Assembly: GCF_049445795.1 (NCBI RefSeq)
Contig: NZ_JBMSDT010000006.1
Location: 186,001 to 250,000, forward strand
Direction: 5' to 3'
From: Larkinella sp049445795
Lineage (GTDB): Bacteria > Bacteroidota > Bacteroidia > Cytophagales > Spirosomataceae
DNA: 64,000 nucleotides
The position numbers and the translations under genes were made by a program. This document shows positions 54,068 to 62,028 of this stretch, in pieces; position 1 is the first letter of the stretch, and every line of letters starts with the position of its first letter. The notes beneath the pieces are model-generated. The model worked only from the letters and a program-made list of their open reading frames with translations. It did not search any database and was not told the origin of the DNA.

Positions 54068-57000
54068 ATGAAAACCGTGTTACTTTGTTTCTTATTTACG
54101 TTGTTTGGTAAAGCAATTTTAGCCCAATTCGGACAATTTGGTAACGAATGGATTGCGTATGACCAGACCTATTACCGCATTCCGATTGTTCAGGACGGTG
54201 TTTACCGGTTGACGACGACGGACTTACAGAAGGCCGGTGTTCCGGTAGCATCGATTGATCCCGTCACGGTACAGCTTTTCCGGCGGGGTGTCGAACTAGC
54301 CATCTACGTGGCCGGGGAAGCCGACCACCGGTTTGATGCCGACGATTACCTCGAATTTGTGGGTCACCGGAACGACGGGCGGCAGGACACCCTGTTGTAC
54401 CGACCGATGAACGCCCAGCCGCATCCCTACTACAGTATGTATTCCGACACGGCAGCTTATTTCCTGACCTGGCGGCTAGACGGTAAACCGGGCCAACGCA
54501 TGGCTGTTGTGGCCGAAACCGATCCGGCGGGTCTGACCCCCGAACCCTACCACCTGGCCGAATCGCTGACGGTTTTGACCAACGAAATCTCCACCAACCA
54601 GGCCAACGGCGGGCCGTCGCCCTACCCGACGGCCAATGAGTTGTTTTTTGAAGAAGGGGAGGGGTATACCGGGCCGATGCTGAAAAAGGATAGTGTGGTC
54701 AGCCGGACGTTCCGGCTCGACGGCTGGGTGCGGTCGGCTCCCGTACCACCCGACGTAGAACTGTTGTTGAACGGGCGCGATAACACCAGCCACGTGGTGG
54801 ATGTGCTGACGGGCCAACCGGGACAAAACCGGGTGCTCCGGGCGACGGCCCGGTTTGAATGGTTCCGTACGGCCCGGCTGGCGTTTTCGGTTGATCCAGA
54901 GGAAATTTCGGAAACGAATGAACTGGTGCTGTCGACTCAATCGCGCGGGTCGTTTGAAACCGACCGGTATTCGGTGAGTTATTACCGGCTGCGCTATCCG
55001 CAGGCCTTCAGCCTGGGGAATCTGACCCGACAAACCCTGAATCTGCTGCCAAATCCTGCGGGCAATTCCTGGCTGCGTTGGTCGGATGCTTCGGGTATTC
55101 CGCTGATGTACGATATAACCAACCCGGATCAGCCGCGCCGGTTGGTGCCGTTTCGCGCGGATGGTTTTCTGAACCTGATCGTAACGGATACCCAAATCGC
55201 CCGGCCCCTGCTGGTGCAGGCAACCCTGCTGACCCCGCCCCGGCTGGAACGAACGGTTTTTCGGAAAATCGACCCGGCGAAGCACAACTACCTGATCGTA
55301 AGCCACGAAGCGCTAAGAAAACCGGTCGGCAACGTGGCCGATCCCGTCAATGAATACGCGGGATACCGAGCTTCCGCTGCGGGCGGTGGGTACGACACGC
55401 TGGTCGTCACGATGAAACAACTGATGAACCAGTTCAGCTACGGCGAACGGACTCCGCTGGCCATCCGTCGGTTTGCGGATTACATGCTGACCCAAAAAAC
55501 CGCATCCGCCGACACCACGAAATTCCTGCTGCTGATCGGGCGGGCCAATGCCTATTTCCCGAACCGAACGCATCCCGACCAGTATTTTCGCGATCTGGTG
55601 CTGACCATCGGCAACGTGCCTGGCTCCGACCTGTTGCTGACCGCCGGGCTGGCCGGTTTTCCGGAAAACGTACCCGCCATCCCGACCGGGCGAATCAACA
55701 CCCTCCATCCGGCCGACATCCTGACGTATCTTGAAAAAGTAAAGGAGTTTGAGCGAACGCCGGACAACGCGCCCTGGCGGAAGGAAATTTTGCACCTGAG
55801 CGGAGGACATTCGGTACTCGAACAGCAGACGTTCCGGCGGATTCTGGCGGAGGTGGGCCAAACCGCCCGGCAGCAGTTTTTGGGCGCGAATGTGCTTTTT
55901 AAAGCCAAACAAACCGACGAACCCGTGGAGCGCATCGACATCAGCGGACCGGTGAACGACGGCATTGCGCTGCTGACGTTTTTTGGTCATTCGTCGCCCA
56001 TCGTGACGGATCTGGATTTCGGTTATGCTTCAAAACCGGCGTATGGCTACCGCAACAAGGGCCGCTATCCCCTCATGTTTTTCAATGGCTGCGGCATCGG
56101 AAACATCTTTTTTGGTTCTACGGGCAACCTGTCGACCGACTGGATGCTGACGCCCGACAAAGGGGCCATTGCGATTCTGGCGCACAGCGGTTCGGGTTTG
56201 TCGGGGCCGCTTGAAAGCTACACCCGGCAATTTTATCAGACGCTTTTTGCCGATAGCGCTCTTTGGAATAAACCCATTGGCCTGATTCAGCAGGAAACGA
56301 CCCGGCGCGTACTGGCGATTTACCAAAGTACTTATGACATTGCCAACGCGCACCAGATGGTATTGCAGGGCGACCCGGTTTTGCGGTTGTTTCCGGTTCA
56401 GAAACCGGATTTTAGCCTGAGTTCGTCGGAGGTGTTTCCGGTCAAAGCGGGAAAGGATTCGGTGCGGCTGGGCGTGGTGGTGCGGAATACCGGACGGTTT
56501 GAGGCCCGTCAGCGAGTCGGACTGGCGGTACGGCAGCGGCTGGCCGATGGGCAAATTCGGTCATACGGAACACAGGGCAACCAGGCAGTTGCGTATCTAG
56601 ACACGCTATACTATGCTTTTAAACCGGATTCGGTGCAAAACGCTACGAAGGCCGAAATCCCCGGCCGGTTTGAATTGCTGGTCGATCCTGAAAACCAGAT
56701 TGAAGAATCGGACGAAACAAATAACCTGCTCGTTTTCGACCTGAAACCAGACCTGGACGGCTACCACGTTGTGCTCCCGGATTCGGGCCAACGGTTTCCG
56801 CCCGACCGCTTGAATCCGTTGCTGGAGGTGACATTCGACCGCCATATACTAAATGATGGAGCTTTGGTTTCGCCTAAGCCGTTGATCCGCATTATCTTGC
56901 AGGATGAAGACCGATACCGCATTCGGCAGGATACCGTTGGCCTTGAGGTGTTTCTGAAAAAACCCTGCGGGGGTTGCGTCCTGGAGCGGGTGGCGTTGAG

Positions 57001-57460
57001 CAGCCCCGAGATGAGTTGGCAACCCGCCGGAGCCGACAACCGTTTCGTGCTGGATTTTTCTCCCCGGAACCTGACCGACGGCCTCTACATTCTGCAAGTC
57101 CATGCGACGGATGTGAGTGGTAACCGGCCCGGACCCGAACCGTACGAAATATCGTTTCGGGTCAAAACCGAAGACAGTTTGTCCGCCGTGCGGATGAGCC
57201 CGAATCCGTTTTCGAGCCAAACTCGGTTTCGGTTTACGCTGACCGGCGAAGGGCCGCTGGGCGAGGGGACGATTCAGATCCGGAGTGCAAACGGGCAGTG
57301 GGTCCGGACGTTGCGGCAACCGGTTCGGGTGGGCGAAAACACGGTGGAGTGGGACGGAGCCGACCAGGACGGAAGTCCGTTACCGAACGGTTTGTATTTG
57401 TTTCGGCTCGTGCTGGACGACGGTCGTCAAAAAACCGGCAAGGCGGTGTTGCATCGCTGA
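54068..57460 (+). CDS. C25-family cysteine protease, PorU2-like type IX sortase relative
   Basis: From ATG at 54068 the protein has 1130 residues, with a signal peptide (1-19). The C25 (gingipain-type) catalytic pair is H641 in FFGHSSP and C675 in FFNGCGIGN. An N-terminal beta domain, a CARDB-like segment (about 775-905) and a C-terminal sorting-like domain (about 1040-1130, MSPNPFSSQTRFRF to LFRLVLDDGRQKTGKAVLHR) follow. PorU cleaves sorting domains of type IX substrates; members that carry a sorting domain themselves are called PorU2. Activity is inferred. The ATG is preferred over an upstream TTG for the signal peptide. Confidence 0.87.
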   Translation: MKTVLLCFLFTLFGKAILAQFGQFGNEWIAYDQTYYRIPIVQDGVYRLTTTDLQKAGVPVASIDPVTVQLFRRGVELAIYVAGEADHRFDADDYLEFVGHRNDGRQDTLLYRPMNAQPHPYYSMYSDTAAYFLTWRLDGKPGQRMAVVAETDPAGLTPEPYHLAESLTVLTNEISTNQANGGPSPYPTANELFFEEGEGYTGPMLKKDSVVSRTFRLDGWVRSAPVPPDVELLLNGRDNTSHVVDVLTGQPGQNRVLRATARFEWFRTARLAFSVDPEEISETNELVLSTQSRGSFETDRYSVSYYRLRYPQAFSLGNLTRQTLNLLPNPAGNSWLRWSDASGIPLMYDITNPDQPRRLVPFRADGFLNLIVTDTQIARPLLVQATLLTPPRLERTVFRKIDPAKHNYLIVSHEALRKPVGNVADPVNEYAGYRASAAGGGYDTLVVTMKQLMNQFSYGERTPLAIRRFADYMLTQKTASADTTKFLLLIGRANAYFPNRTHPDQYFRDLVLTIGNVPGSDLLLTAGLAGFPENVPAIPTGRINTLHPADILTYLEKVKEFERTPDNAPWRKEILHLSGGHSVLEQQTFRRILAEVGQTARQQFLGANVLFKAKQTDEPVERIDISGPVNDGIALLTFFGHSSPIVTDLDFGYASKPAYGYRNKGRYPLMFFNGCGIGNIFFGSTGNLSTDWMLTPDKGAIAILAHSGSGLSGPLESYTRQFYQTLFADSALWNKPIGLIQQETTRRVLAIYQSTYDIANAHQMVLQGDPVLRLFPVQKPDFSLSSSEVFPVKAGKDSVRLGVVVRNTGRFEARQRVGLAVRQRLADGQIRSYGTQGNQAVAYLDTLYYAFKPDSVQNATKAEIPGRFELLVDPENQIEESDETNNLLVFDLKPDLDGYHVVLPDSGQRFPPDRLNPLLEVTFDRHILNDGALVSPKPLIRIILQDEDRYRIRQDTVGLEVFLKKPCGGCVLERVALSSPEMSWQPAGADNRFVLDFSPRNLTDGLYILQVHATDVSGNRPGPEPYEISFRVKTEDSLSAVRMSPNPFSSQTRFRFTLTGEGPLGEGTIQIRSANGQWVRTLRQPVRVGENTVEWDGADQDGSPLPNGLYLFRLVLDDGRQKTGKAVLHR

Positions 57461-57500
57461 GTGACTGAAGAAGCATCCTGTCTAACCAGAATCTATACCC

Positions 57501-58319
57501 ATGAAAAAACGGATGTACGCCATCCGGCTGGCGGTCTTTGCACTGTTGGTCGCCACGGCTTTAGCGGGCTGGCAACTGAGCCGTCCAAAGACCATTCCGC
57601 TAAGCCGCCCCGGTTTTGCCCTTTCCTTTGACGACCGAACCGTACATGAGTGGTACCAACTCCGGGATTTGTTCCAGCGGTACAACGCCAAAGCCACTTT
57701 TTACGTCACGCAGTCGGACCAACTGGCTTCCGACGAAATCAACAAACTCCGGCATTTGCAAAAATACGGCTGCGAAATCGGGAGCCACGGTTTTCGGCAC
57801 GTCGATGCCACTGAGTTTTTGAAAACGAACAGTCCGGACGCGTACATGAAGCACGAAATCCACCCGTCGGTCGAGCATTTGAACGAACTGGGTTTTCAGG
57901 TTCGCACATTTGCGTATCCCTACGGGGCCAATCACGAGTCGGTCGAGCCGCACTTGGAGCAGCATTTTGTGCTCACCCGCGACATTTACGCCCTGCGCCA
58001 TACCCTGTTCGGCCTGCATCTGGACGAGCCGATTACGATGGCCGACGCCATTTACTGCGACGGACAACCGAAAAAGCGCGTTCGGGCGCTGACCATCGAC
58101 AACGAAAGTGGCGTGACCAAACACCACATCACGCAGGCGCTCCACCGGGCCAGGAAGAAAGGAGAAATCGTGTTGTTTTACGGCCACAAACCCGAATTCG
58201 AAGGCGACAACACCCATCCGCTCGGCACGGATGTCGAACTGATCGAGCACTTGTTCAAAACCGCCCAGGAACTCGGGTTGCAATCGTACACCATGAACGA
58301 AGTGGCGGAGCGGGACTAA
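57501..58319 (+). CDS. Polysaccharide deacetylase family protein
   Basis: A 272-residue NodB-type deacetylase with an N-terminal signal or anchor (about 6-24). The NodB motifs are LSFDDR (D44, D45) and GSHGFRHVD (H96, H100), followed by FAYPYGA. It would remove acetyl groups from a polysaccharide or peptidoglycan outside the inner membrane. The gene lies 40 nt after the PorU2-like gene and may be co-transcribed. Confidence 0.87.
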   Translation: MKKRMYAIRLAVFALLVATALAGWQLSRPKTIPLSRPGFALSFDDRTVHEWYQLRDLFQRYNAKATFYVTQSDQLASDEINKLRHLQKYGCEIGSHGFRHVDATEFLKTNSPDAYMKHEIHPSVEHLNELGFQVRTFAYPYGANHESVEPHLEQHFVLTRDIYALRHTLFGLHLDEPITMADAIYCDGQPKKRVRALTIDNESGVTKHHITQALHRARKKGEIVLFYGHKPEFEGDNTHPLGTDVELIEHLFKTAQELGLQSYTMNEVAERD

Positions 58320-58322
58320 CCT

Positions 58323-58985
58323 TTAGTCCCAGCATTCCATCAGGAGCAGATCGCCGGTGCGGTACCGAATCCGGACAAAACCGTCTTCGGCGGCTTCGTT
58401 GCTGCTACCGGTCCGGTAGCCGAGCGTCAGGGCTTCGTCGTGCAGGTTGTATTTCAGTCCTTCCGTCATCAGCCCGTCGACCACCCCCACGGGAATGAGC
58501 GAAATCGGTGTTCCCTTGGCGTACCATTTCTCGAACGAACCGCTGAGTGGCACAATCTTCGAATGATCGTCGATCATCACCAGCTTGATGCGGTCTTTGT
58601 ACCGGATGATGTTGGTGAGGTTCGTGATCGTGTGGTCGGCCCGGCGACCGGTGGCCCAGACGATGTTGACCGCCGGAAAACCGCGTTCGATCAGAAATTC
58701 GATGCCTTTGTCGAGGTCGGTTTTGTTCTGATCGGGCGTGTGAATAATCTCAATCGGATACTGCCGCTCCCGAACCAAATCAAAATCCGGCTGATCATCG
58801 AAATCGCCCAGCCAGGCGTCTACTTTAAAGTCCAGGTCCAGCACCCGCCAGATGGCGTTGTCGAGCACCAGAACAAACGGGTTCCATTCGAGCAGTTGGC
58901 CGAGCAGTTCCGGGTCGCAGCTTGCGCCGTTGGCAATCAGCAGGGCTGGTTCCTGTTTATCACGTACAATATGATGGGAAGACAT
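58323..58985 (-). CDS. Thiamine pyrophosphokinase-like protein
   Basis: A 220-residue protein with the TPK catalytic motifs WLGDFDD (58-64) and DQNKTDLDKGIEFL, then a C-terminal beta domain. TPK converts thiamine to thiamine diphosphate, the cofactor of enzymes such as the E1 encoded by pdhB. No thiamine riboswitch was seen. A heptad hairpin lies between it and the upstream deaminase gene. Confidence 0.9.
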   Translation of the reverse strand: MSSHHIVRDKQEPALLIANGASCDPELLGQLLEWNPFVLVLDNAIWRVLDLDFKVDAWLGDFDDQPDFDLVRERQYPIEIIHTPDQNKTDLDKGIEFLIERGFPAVNIVWATGRRADHTITNLTNIIRYKDRIKLVMIDDHSKIVPLSGSFEKWYAKGTPISLIPVGVVDGLMTEGLKYNLHDEALTLGYRTGSSNEAAEDGFVRIRYRTGDLLLMECWD

Positions 58986-59015
58986 GGGGGGAGTTAGGAC
59001 GGGGCCGCCCGCGCG

Positions 59016-59091
59016 GTTAAGAGTTAAGAGTTAAGAGTTAGCTTCGCAGGAATAGAATGCGTCAGCCAACTCATAACTCTTAATTAATAAG
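59016..59091. repeat. Heptad-built inverted repeat, GAGTTAA word (copy 1)
   Basis: The left arm has three identical GTTAAGA units (59016-59036) plus GTTAGCT. The right arm (59064-59091) is its imperfect complement and overlaps the deaminase stop codon. The word is that of the hairpin at 60709-60855. Confidence 0.85.
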
Positions 59092-59560
59092 TTGTTTTGT
59101 CTGTTTTCTGAATCCATTCCGCGAAAACCGTCCAGGCTTCGTCACGCAGGTGCTGGTGCATCGGGATACTCCGGGCTTCGCGCGGTTTGTTGAGTTCCTG
59201 GTAAATAAAGTGATCGTCGAAACCGGCCTGGGCAGCGTCGGAATGCAGGCAACCATACACAATCCGCTCGGGCCGCGACCAGTAAATAGCTCCGAGACAC
59301 ATCGGGCAGGGTTCGCAGGAGGTATAAATCGTGCAACCCGCCAGTTGGAAGGTGTTCAGATTCTGGCAGGCGTCGCGGATGGCCACCACCTCGGCGTGGG
59401 CCGTCGGGTCGTTTGTCGAGGTGACCTGGTTGCAGCCCCGCCCGACAATCCGACCGTCCTTGACCACCAGGGCACCGAACGGGCCACCCTGACCGGCCCG
59501 GATGCCTTCTTTGGCAAGTTGTATGGCTTCCCGCAAAAAATAAGCGTCTTGTTGCATCAT
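59084..59560 (-). CDS. Nucleoside/guanine deaminase family protein
   Basis: From ATG at 59560 the protein has 158 residues. The zinc site is HAE (H55, E57) and PCPMC (C85, C88). The overall layout, with the C-terminal segment IQKTDKTTY, resembles guanine deaminase of the cytidine-deaminase superfamily more than TadA. It would convert guanine to xanthine. Its stop codon lies in a heptad hairpin, and another hairpin lies upstream. Confidence 0.87.
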   Translation of the reverse strand: MMQQDAYFLREAIQLAKEGIRAGQGGPFGALVVKDGRIVGRGCNQVTSTNDPTAHAEVVAIRDACQNLNTFQLAGCTIYTSCEPCPMCLGAIYWSRPERIVYGCLHSDAAQAGFDDHFIYQELNKPREARSIPMHQHLRDEAWTVFAEWIQKTDKTTY

Positions 59561-59577
59561 AACCGTTGATTGATTTG

Positions 59578-59641
59578 CCCCCAACCCCCTAAAGGGGGCT
59601 TAAAGATCTGGATTTGAGAGTCCCCTTTAGGGGGTTGGGGG
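59578..59641. repeat. Inverted repeat, CCCCTAAA/AGGGG word with GATCTGGA loop (copy 2)
   Basis: 23-nt arms (59578-59600 and 59619-59641) pair with one mismatch; the 18-nt loop holds GATCTGGA (59605-59612). The right arm contains the last codons and stop of mobA. Confidence 0.88.
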
Positions 59642-60256
59642 TACATTCAGGTTTTGTTGAATCTTCGCGGCCAACTCCGGTGTGTTCACGTTCGTGAGTT
59701 CGTTCACATCGTCGATGTCCAGCAGTGTACAATCGTGTTGCATCAGAATCAGGCGCGGATACGGTTTTCCGTCTGCCAGCGCCTGAAGCATGGCCGGGTA
59801 AGCCGCCGGTTCCCAGATGCACACGGAGGGATCGGGAAACTGATGGTCGCTGTCCCAAAACGCCGTTGCCAGCGTGTCGGGCTGACGGTTTAACGCCAGT
59901 TTCCGGAGGGATGTTTCGGATAACAATGGCAAATCGCATACCACGGCCAGCCAGGCCACCGGGTTTTCGGGTCCGGACTGAAAAGCCGTCAGAATACCGG
60001 CCAGCGGGCCTTCCACTGGGGCTGCGTCAACCAGCAGTTGAAACCGGCTGTCGGCCAGGTGCGCAGCCTGTTCAGCATTAACCGACAAAAAAACGTCGTC
60101 GCAGTAGCTTGACAATAAGTCGTACAGGTATTCAAACTGCGGTTTGCCGTGGTAGGCAAGCGTGCTTTTATCCACGCCCATCCGGGTGCTGCGTCCTCCG
60201 GCCAGCACCAGACCCCATAGGGGCGGAGTGGGCTCAGTCGGTTTTGTGGAAGTCAT
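59627..60256 (-). CDS. mobA: Molybdenum cofactor guanylyltransferase
   Basis: A 209-residue nucleotidyltransferase with the motif LVLAGGRSTRMGVDKSTL (about 17-34) and VVCDLPLLS. It attaches GMP to molybdopterin. It overlaps the moaC 3' end by 23 nt, so the pair is translationally linked. The last residues (NVPPTP) and stop are encoded in the right arm of a hairpin. Confidence 0.93.
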   Translation of the reverse strand: MTSTKPTEPTPPLWGLVLAGGRSTRMGVDKSTLAYHGKPQFEYLYDLLSSYCDDVFLSVNAEQAAHLADSRFQLLVDAAPVEGPLAGILTAFQSGPENPVAWLAVVCDLPLLSETSLRKLALNRQPDTLATAFWDSDHQFPDPSVCIWEPAAYPAMLQALADGKPYPRLILMQHDCTLLDIDDVNELTNVNTPELAAKIQQNLNVPPTP

Positions 60257-60704
60257 GCTTTCCGCCGGTTTTGTCGAGCAGCCGGGTTTCTTTGATCACA
60301 ATGTCGTGCGAGAACGCTTTGCACATATCGTAGACGGTCAGGGCGGCCACCGAGGCACCGACCAGGGCTTCCATCTCTACGCCGGTTTTGGCTTCCAGGG
60401 CGGTCGTGCATTCGATGCTTACCTCGTTGCCGTTGGTCGTAATGCTGAATTTACAACTGTCCAACCCGAGCGGATGGCAGAGCGGAATCAGGTCGGACGT
60501 ACGCTTGGCGGCCATCGTTCCGGCAATGATCGCCGTTTGAAAAACCGGTCCTTTCTTCGTCTGAATGTCCTCGCCCTGCAACTGCTGCATGATGGCGTCG
60601 TTGAGCACCACAATGCTCCGGGCGCGGGCCACCCGCCGGGTCACCGCTTTGTCGCCCACATCGACCATCGCCGGATTTCCTTTCGAATCAAGATGCGAAA
60701 ACAT
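60234..60704 (-). CDS. moaC: Cyclic pyranopterin monophosphate synthase accessory protein MoaC
   Basis: A 156-residue protein with the MoaC signatures MVDVGDKAVTRR, LIPLCHPLGLD and YDMCKAFSHDIVI, ending GGKHDFHK as usual. With MoaA it makes cyclic pyranopterin monophosphate, the first molybdopterin intermediate. mobA follows it; moaA, moaD and moaE are not in the window. Confidence 0.96.
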   Translation of the reverse strand: MFSHLDSKGNPAMVDVGDKAVTRRVARARSIVVLNDAIMQQLQGEDIQTKKGPVFQTAIIAGTMAAKRTSDLIPLCHPLGLDSCKFSITTNGNEVSIECTTALEAKTGVEMEALVGASVAALTVYDMCKAFSHDIVIKETRLLDKTGGKHDFHKTD

Positions 60705-60708
60705 AGCT

Positions 60709-60855
60709 GAGTTAAGAATTAAGAGTTATGAGTTAAGAGTTGCGCTGCCCGGGGTGAAAACTGGATATGAGTTAAGAGTGAAGAGTTGGCTCCGCACGGA
60801 TTTTGGAAAACCAGCAGAGCCAACTCTTAACTCTTAACTCTTAATTCATAACTCC
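60709..60855. repeat. Heptad-built inverted repeat, GAGTTAA word (copy 2)
   Basis: The left arm (60709-60745) has five 7-nt units of GAGTTAA type. The right arm (60817-60854) pairs with it with few mismatches. An extra partial copy (60769-60791) lies in the loop. The right arm contains the stop codon of maf (60827-60829). Confidence 0.88.
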
Positions 60856-61411
60856 TTAAGGCTTGGTAGACGCGGTGGGCGGGGAGGCCCATGACGGTGT
60901 AGAACGAGCCTTCGATGCGCTGGATGCCGATCATGCCGATGGGTTCCTGAACGCCGTAAGCACCGGCTTTGTCGAAGGGGCGGTAGTGTTCCACATACGT
61001 TTGAATCTCGTAGTCGTCGAGCGGGTTGAAGTAAACCGTGGCGATGTCGGTGAACGACACGGTTTCTTCAGCCGACAGCAGGCAAACGCCCGTCATGACC
61101 TGGTGTGCCCGGCCCGAGAGCCGCCGGAGCATTCGGACAGCTTCGTCGGCATCGGCCGGTTTGTTCAGAATATCGGTATCGACCACCACAATCGTGTCGG
61201 CACACAACACCAGTTGATCGCTCAGATCGTCGCGAAACCGGTCGGCTTTTTGCCGGGCCAGAAACGCCGGGACCTCCGGAATGGGCAGGTTGGCCGGGAA
61301 TGTTTCGTCGGTCGGGCGAACTTCTACGCGGAAGGTACAGCCCATCTCCCGCAGCAGTTGATGCCGTCGGGGCGAGTTGGAAGCCAGTACCAGGGGCCGG
61401 GTCAATTGCAT
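60827..61411 (-). CDS. maf: Maf-family nucleotide pyrophosphatase
   Basis: A 194-residue Maf protein with LASNSPRRHQLL near the N-terminus and LCADTIVVVD, which form the nucleotide site. Maf enzymes hydrolyse nucleoside triphosphates such as dTTP or UTP to prevent misincorporation. The family domain ends around VYQAL; the last residues SYELRVKS are encoded by the heptad hairpin and have no family counterpart. Confidence 0.93.
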   Translation of the reverse strand: MQLTRPLVLASNSPRRHQLLREMGCTFRVEVRPTDETFPANLPIPEVPAFLARQKADRFRDDLSDQLVLCADTIVVVDTDILNKPADADEAVRMLRRLSGRAHQVMTGVCLLSAEETVSFTDIATVYFNPLDDYEIQTYVEHYRPFDKAGAYGVQEPIGMIGIQRIEGSFYTVMGLPAHRVYQALRSYELRVKS

Positions 61412-61496
61412 GGAATTCTTAAAAATTTATAGTATACTTTAAACTAGTTGGGATGCAATCGCATCTTCTGAGTACAAACATAACACCTAAACCGTC

Positions 61497-62027
61497 GTGA
61501 ATACACCCATCGAAATCCGAATTGGCACCCCAAACGATGCCGTTCCACTGACCGATCTGGCGATTCGGACCATGCGGGCGGCTTTCGGACCTCCTCACAA
61601 TCCGGCGGATGTGGTGGATGCGTATATAAAAAATTCGTTTTCGGTCGAACAGATGCAGCAGGAACTGAATGATCCGAAAAATACCTTTTTGCTGGCCGTT
61701 GACTCAGATTCGAGTTTAATCGGGTATGCGAAGTTGCGCCGGATTCGGCCCCCGCGTCAGCTCCAGGGGCAACGGGCGATCGAAATTCAGCGTTTATATG
61801 TAGCAGAAACCCAGATTGGCCGGGGGCTGGGGCGGCAGTTGATGGAACGTTGTTGGCAAGAGGCTCAGTTGGCTGGCTATCCGGTTGTCTGGCTGGGTGT
61901 CTGGGAGCGGAACGAGCGGGCCATCGGTTTTTACAAACAGATGGGCTTCGAGCGGTGTGGGTGGCATTATTTTCAATTTGGTCCAGAGCGGCAACGGGAT
62001 TTTTGGATGAAAAAAGACGTGGTGTAG
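61497..62027 (+). CDS. GNAT-family N-acetyltransferase
   Basis: A 176-residue acetyltransferase with the acetyl-CoA loop ETQIGRGLGRQLM (motif A, about 103-115) and GVWERNERAIGFYKQMGF (motif B). The start is GTG. Substrate unknown. The stop is one base before the GTG of the next gene, so translation is probably coupled. Confidence 0.88.
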   Translation: MNTPIEIRIGTPNDAVPLTDLAIRTMRAAFGPPHNPADVVDAYIKNSFSVEQMQQELNDPKNTFLLAVDSDSSLIGYAKLRRIRPPRQLQGQRAIEIQRLYVAETQIGRGLGRQLMERCWQEAQLAGYPVVWLGVWERNERAIGFYKQMGFERCGWHYFQFGPERQRDFWMKKDVV

Positions 62028-62028
62028 T

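Noticed and set aside
58986..59083. Thiamine riboswitch upstream of the thiamine pyrophosphokinase gene
   Set aside because: The space is filled by the heptad hairpin and shows no TPP aptamer core.
60565..60837. Open frame with repeated YELRVK peptides
   Set aside because: It is a translation of the heptad repeat plus antisense moaC, not a gene; the repeated peptide reflects the 7-nt unit.
59016..60855. CRISPR-like array suggested by clustered repeats
   Set aside because: Units are contiguous 7-mers without spacers and pair as hairpins; no cas gene is present.
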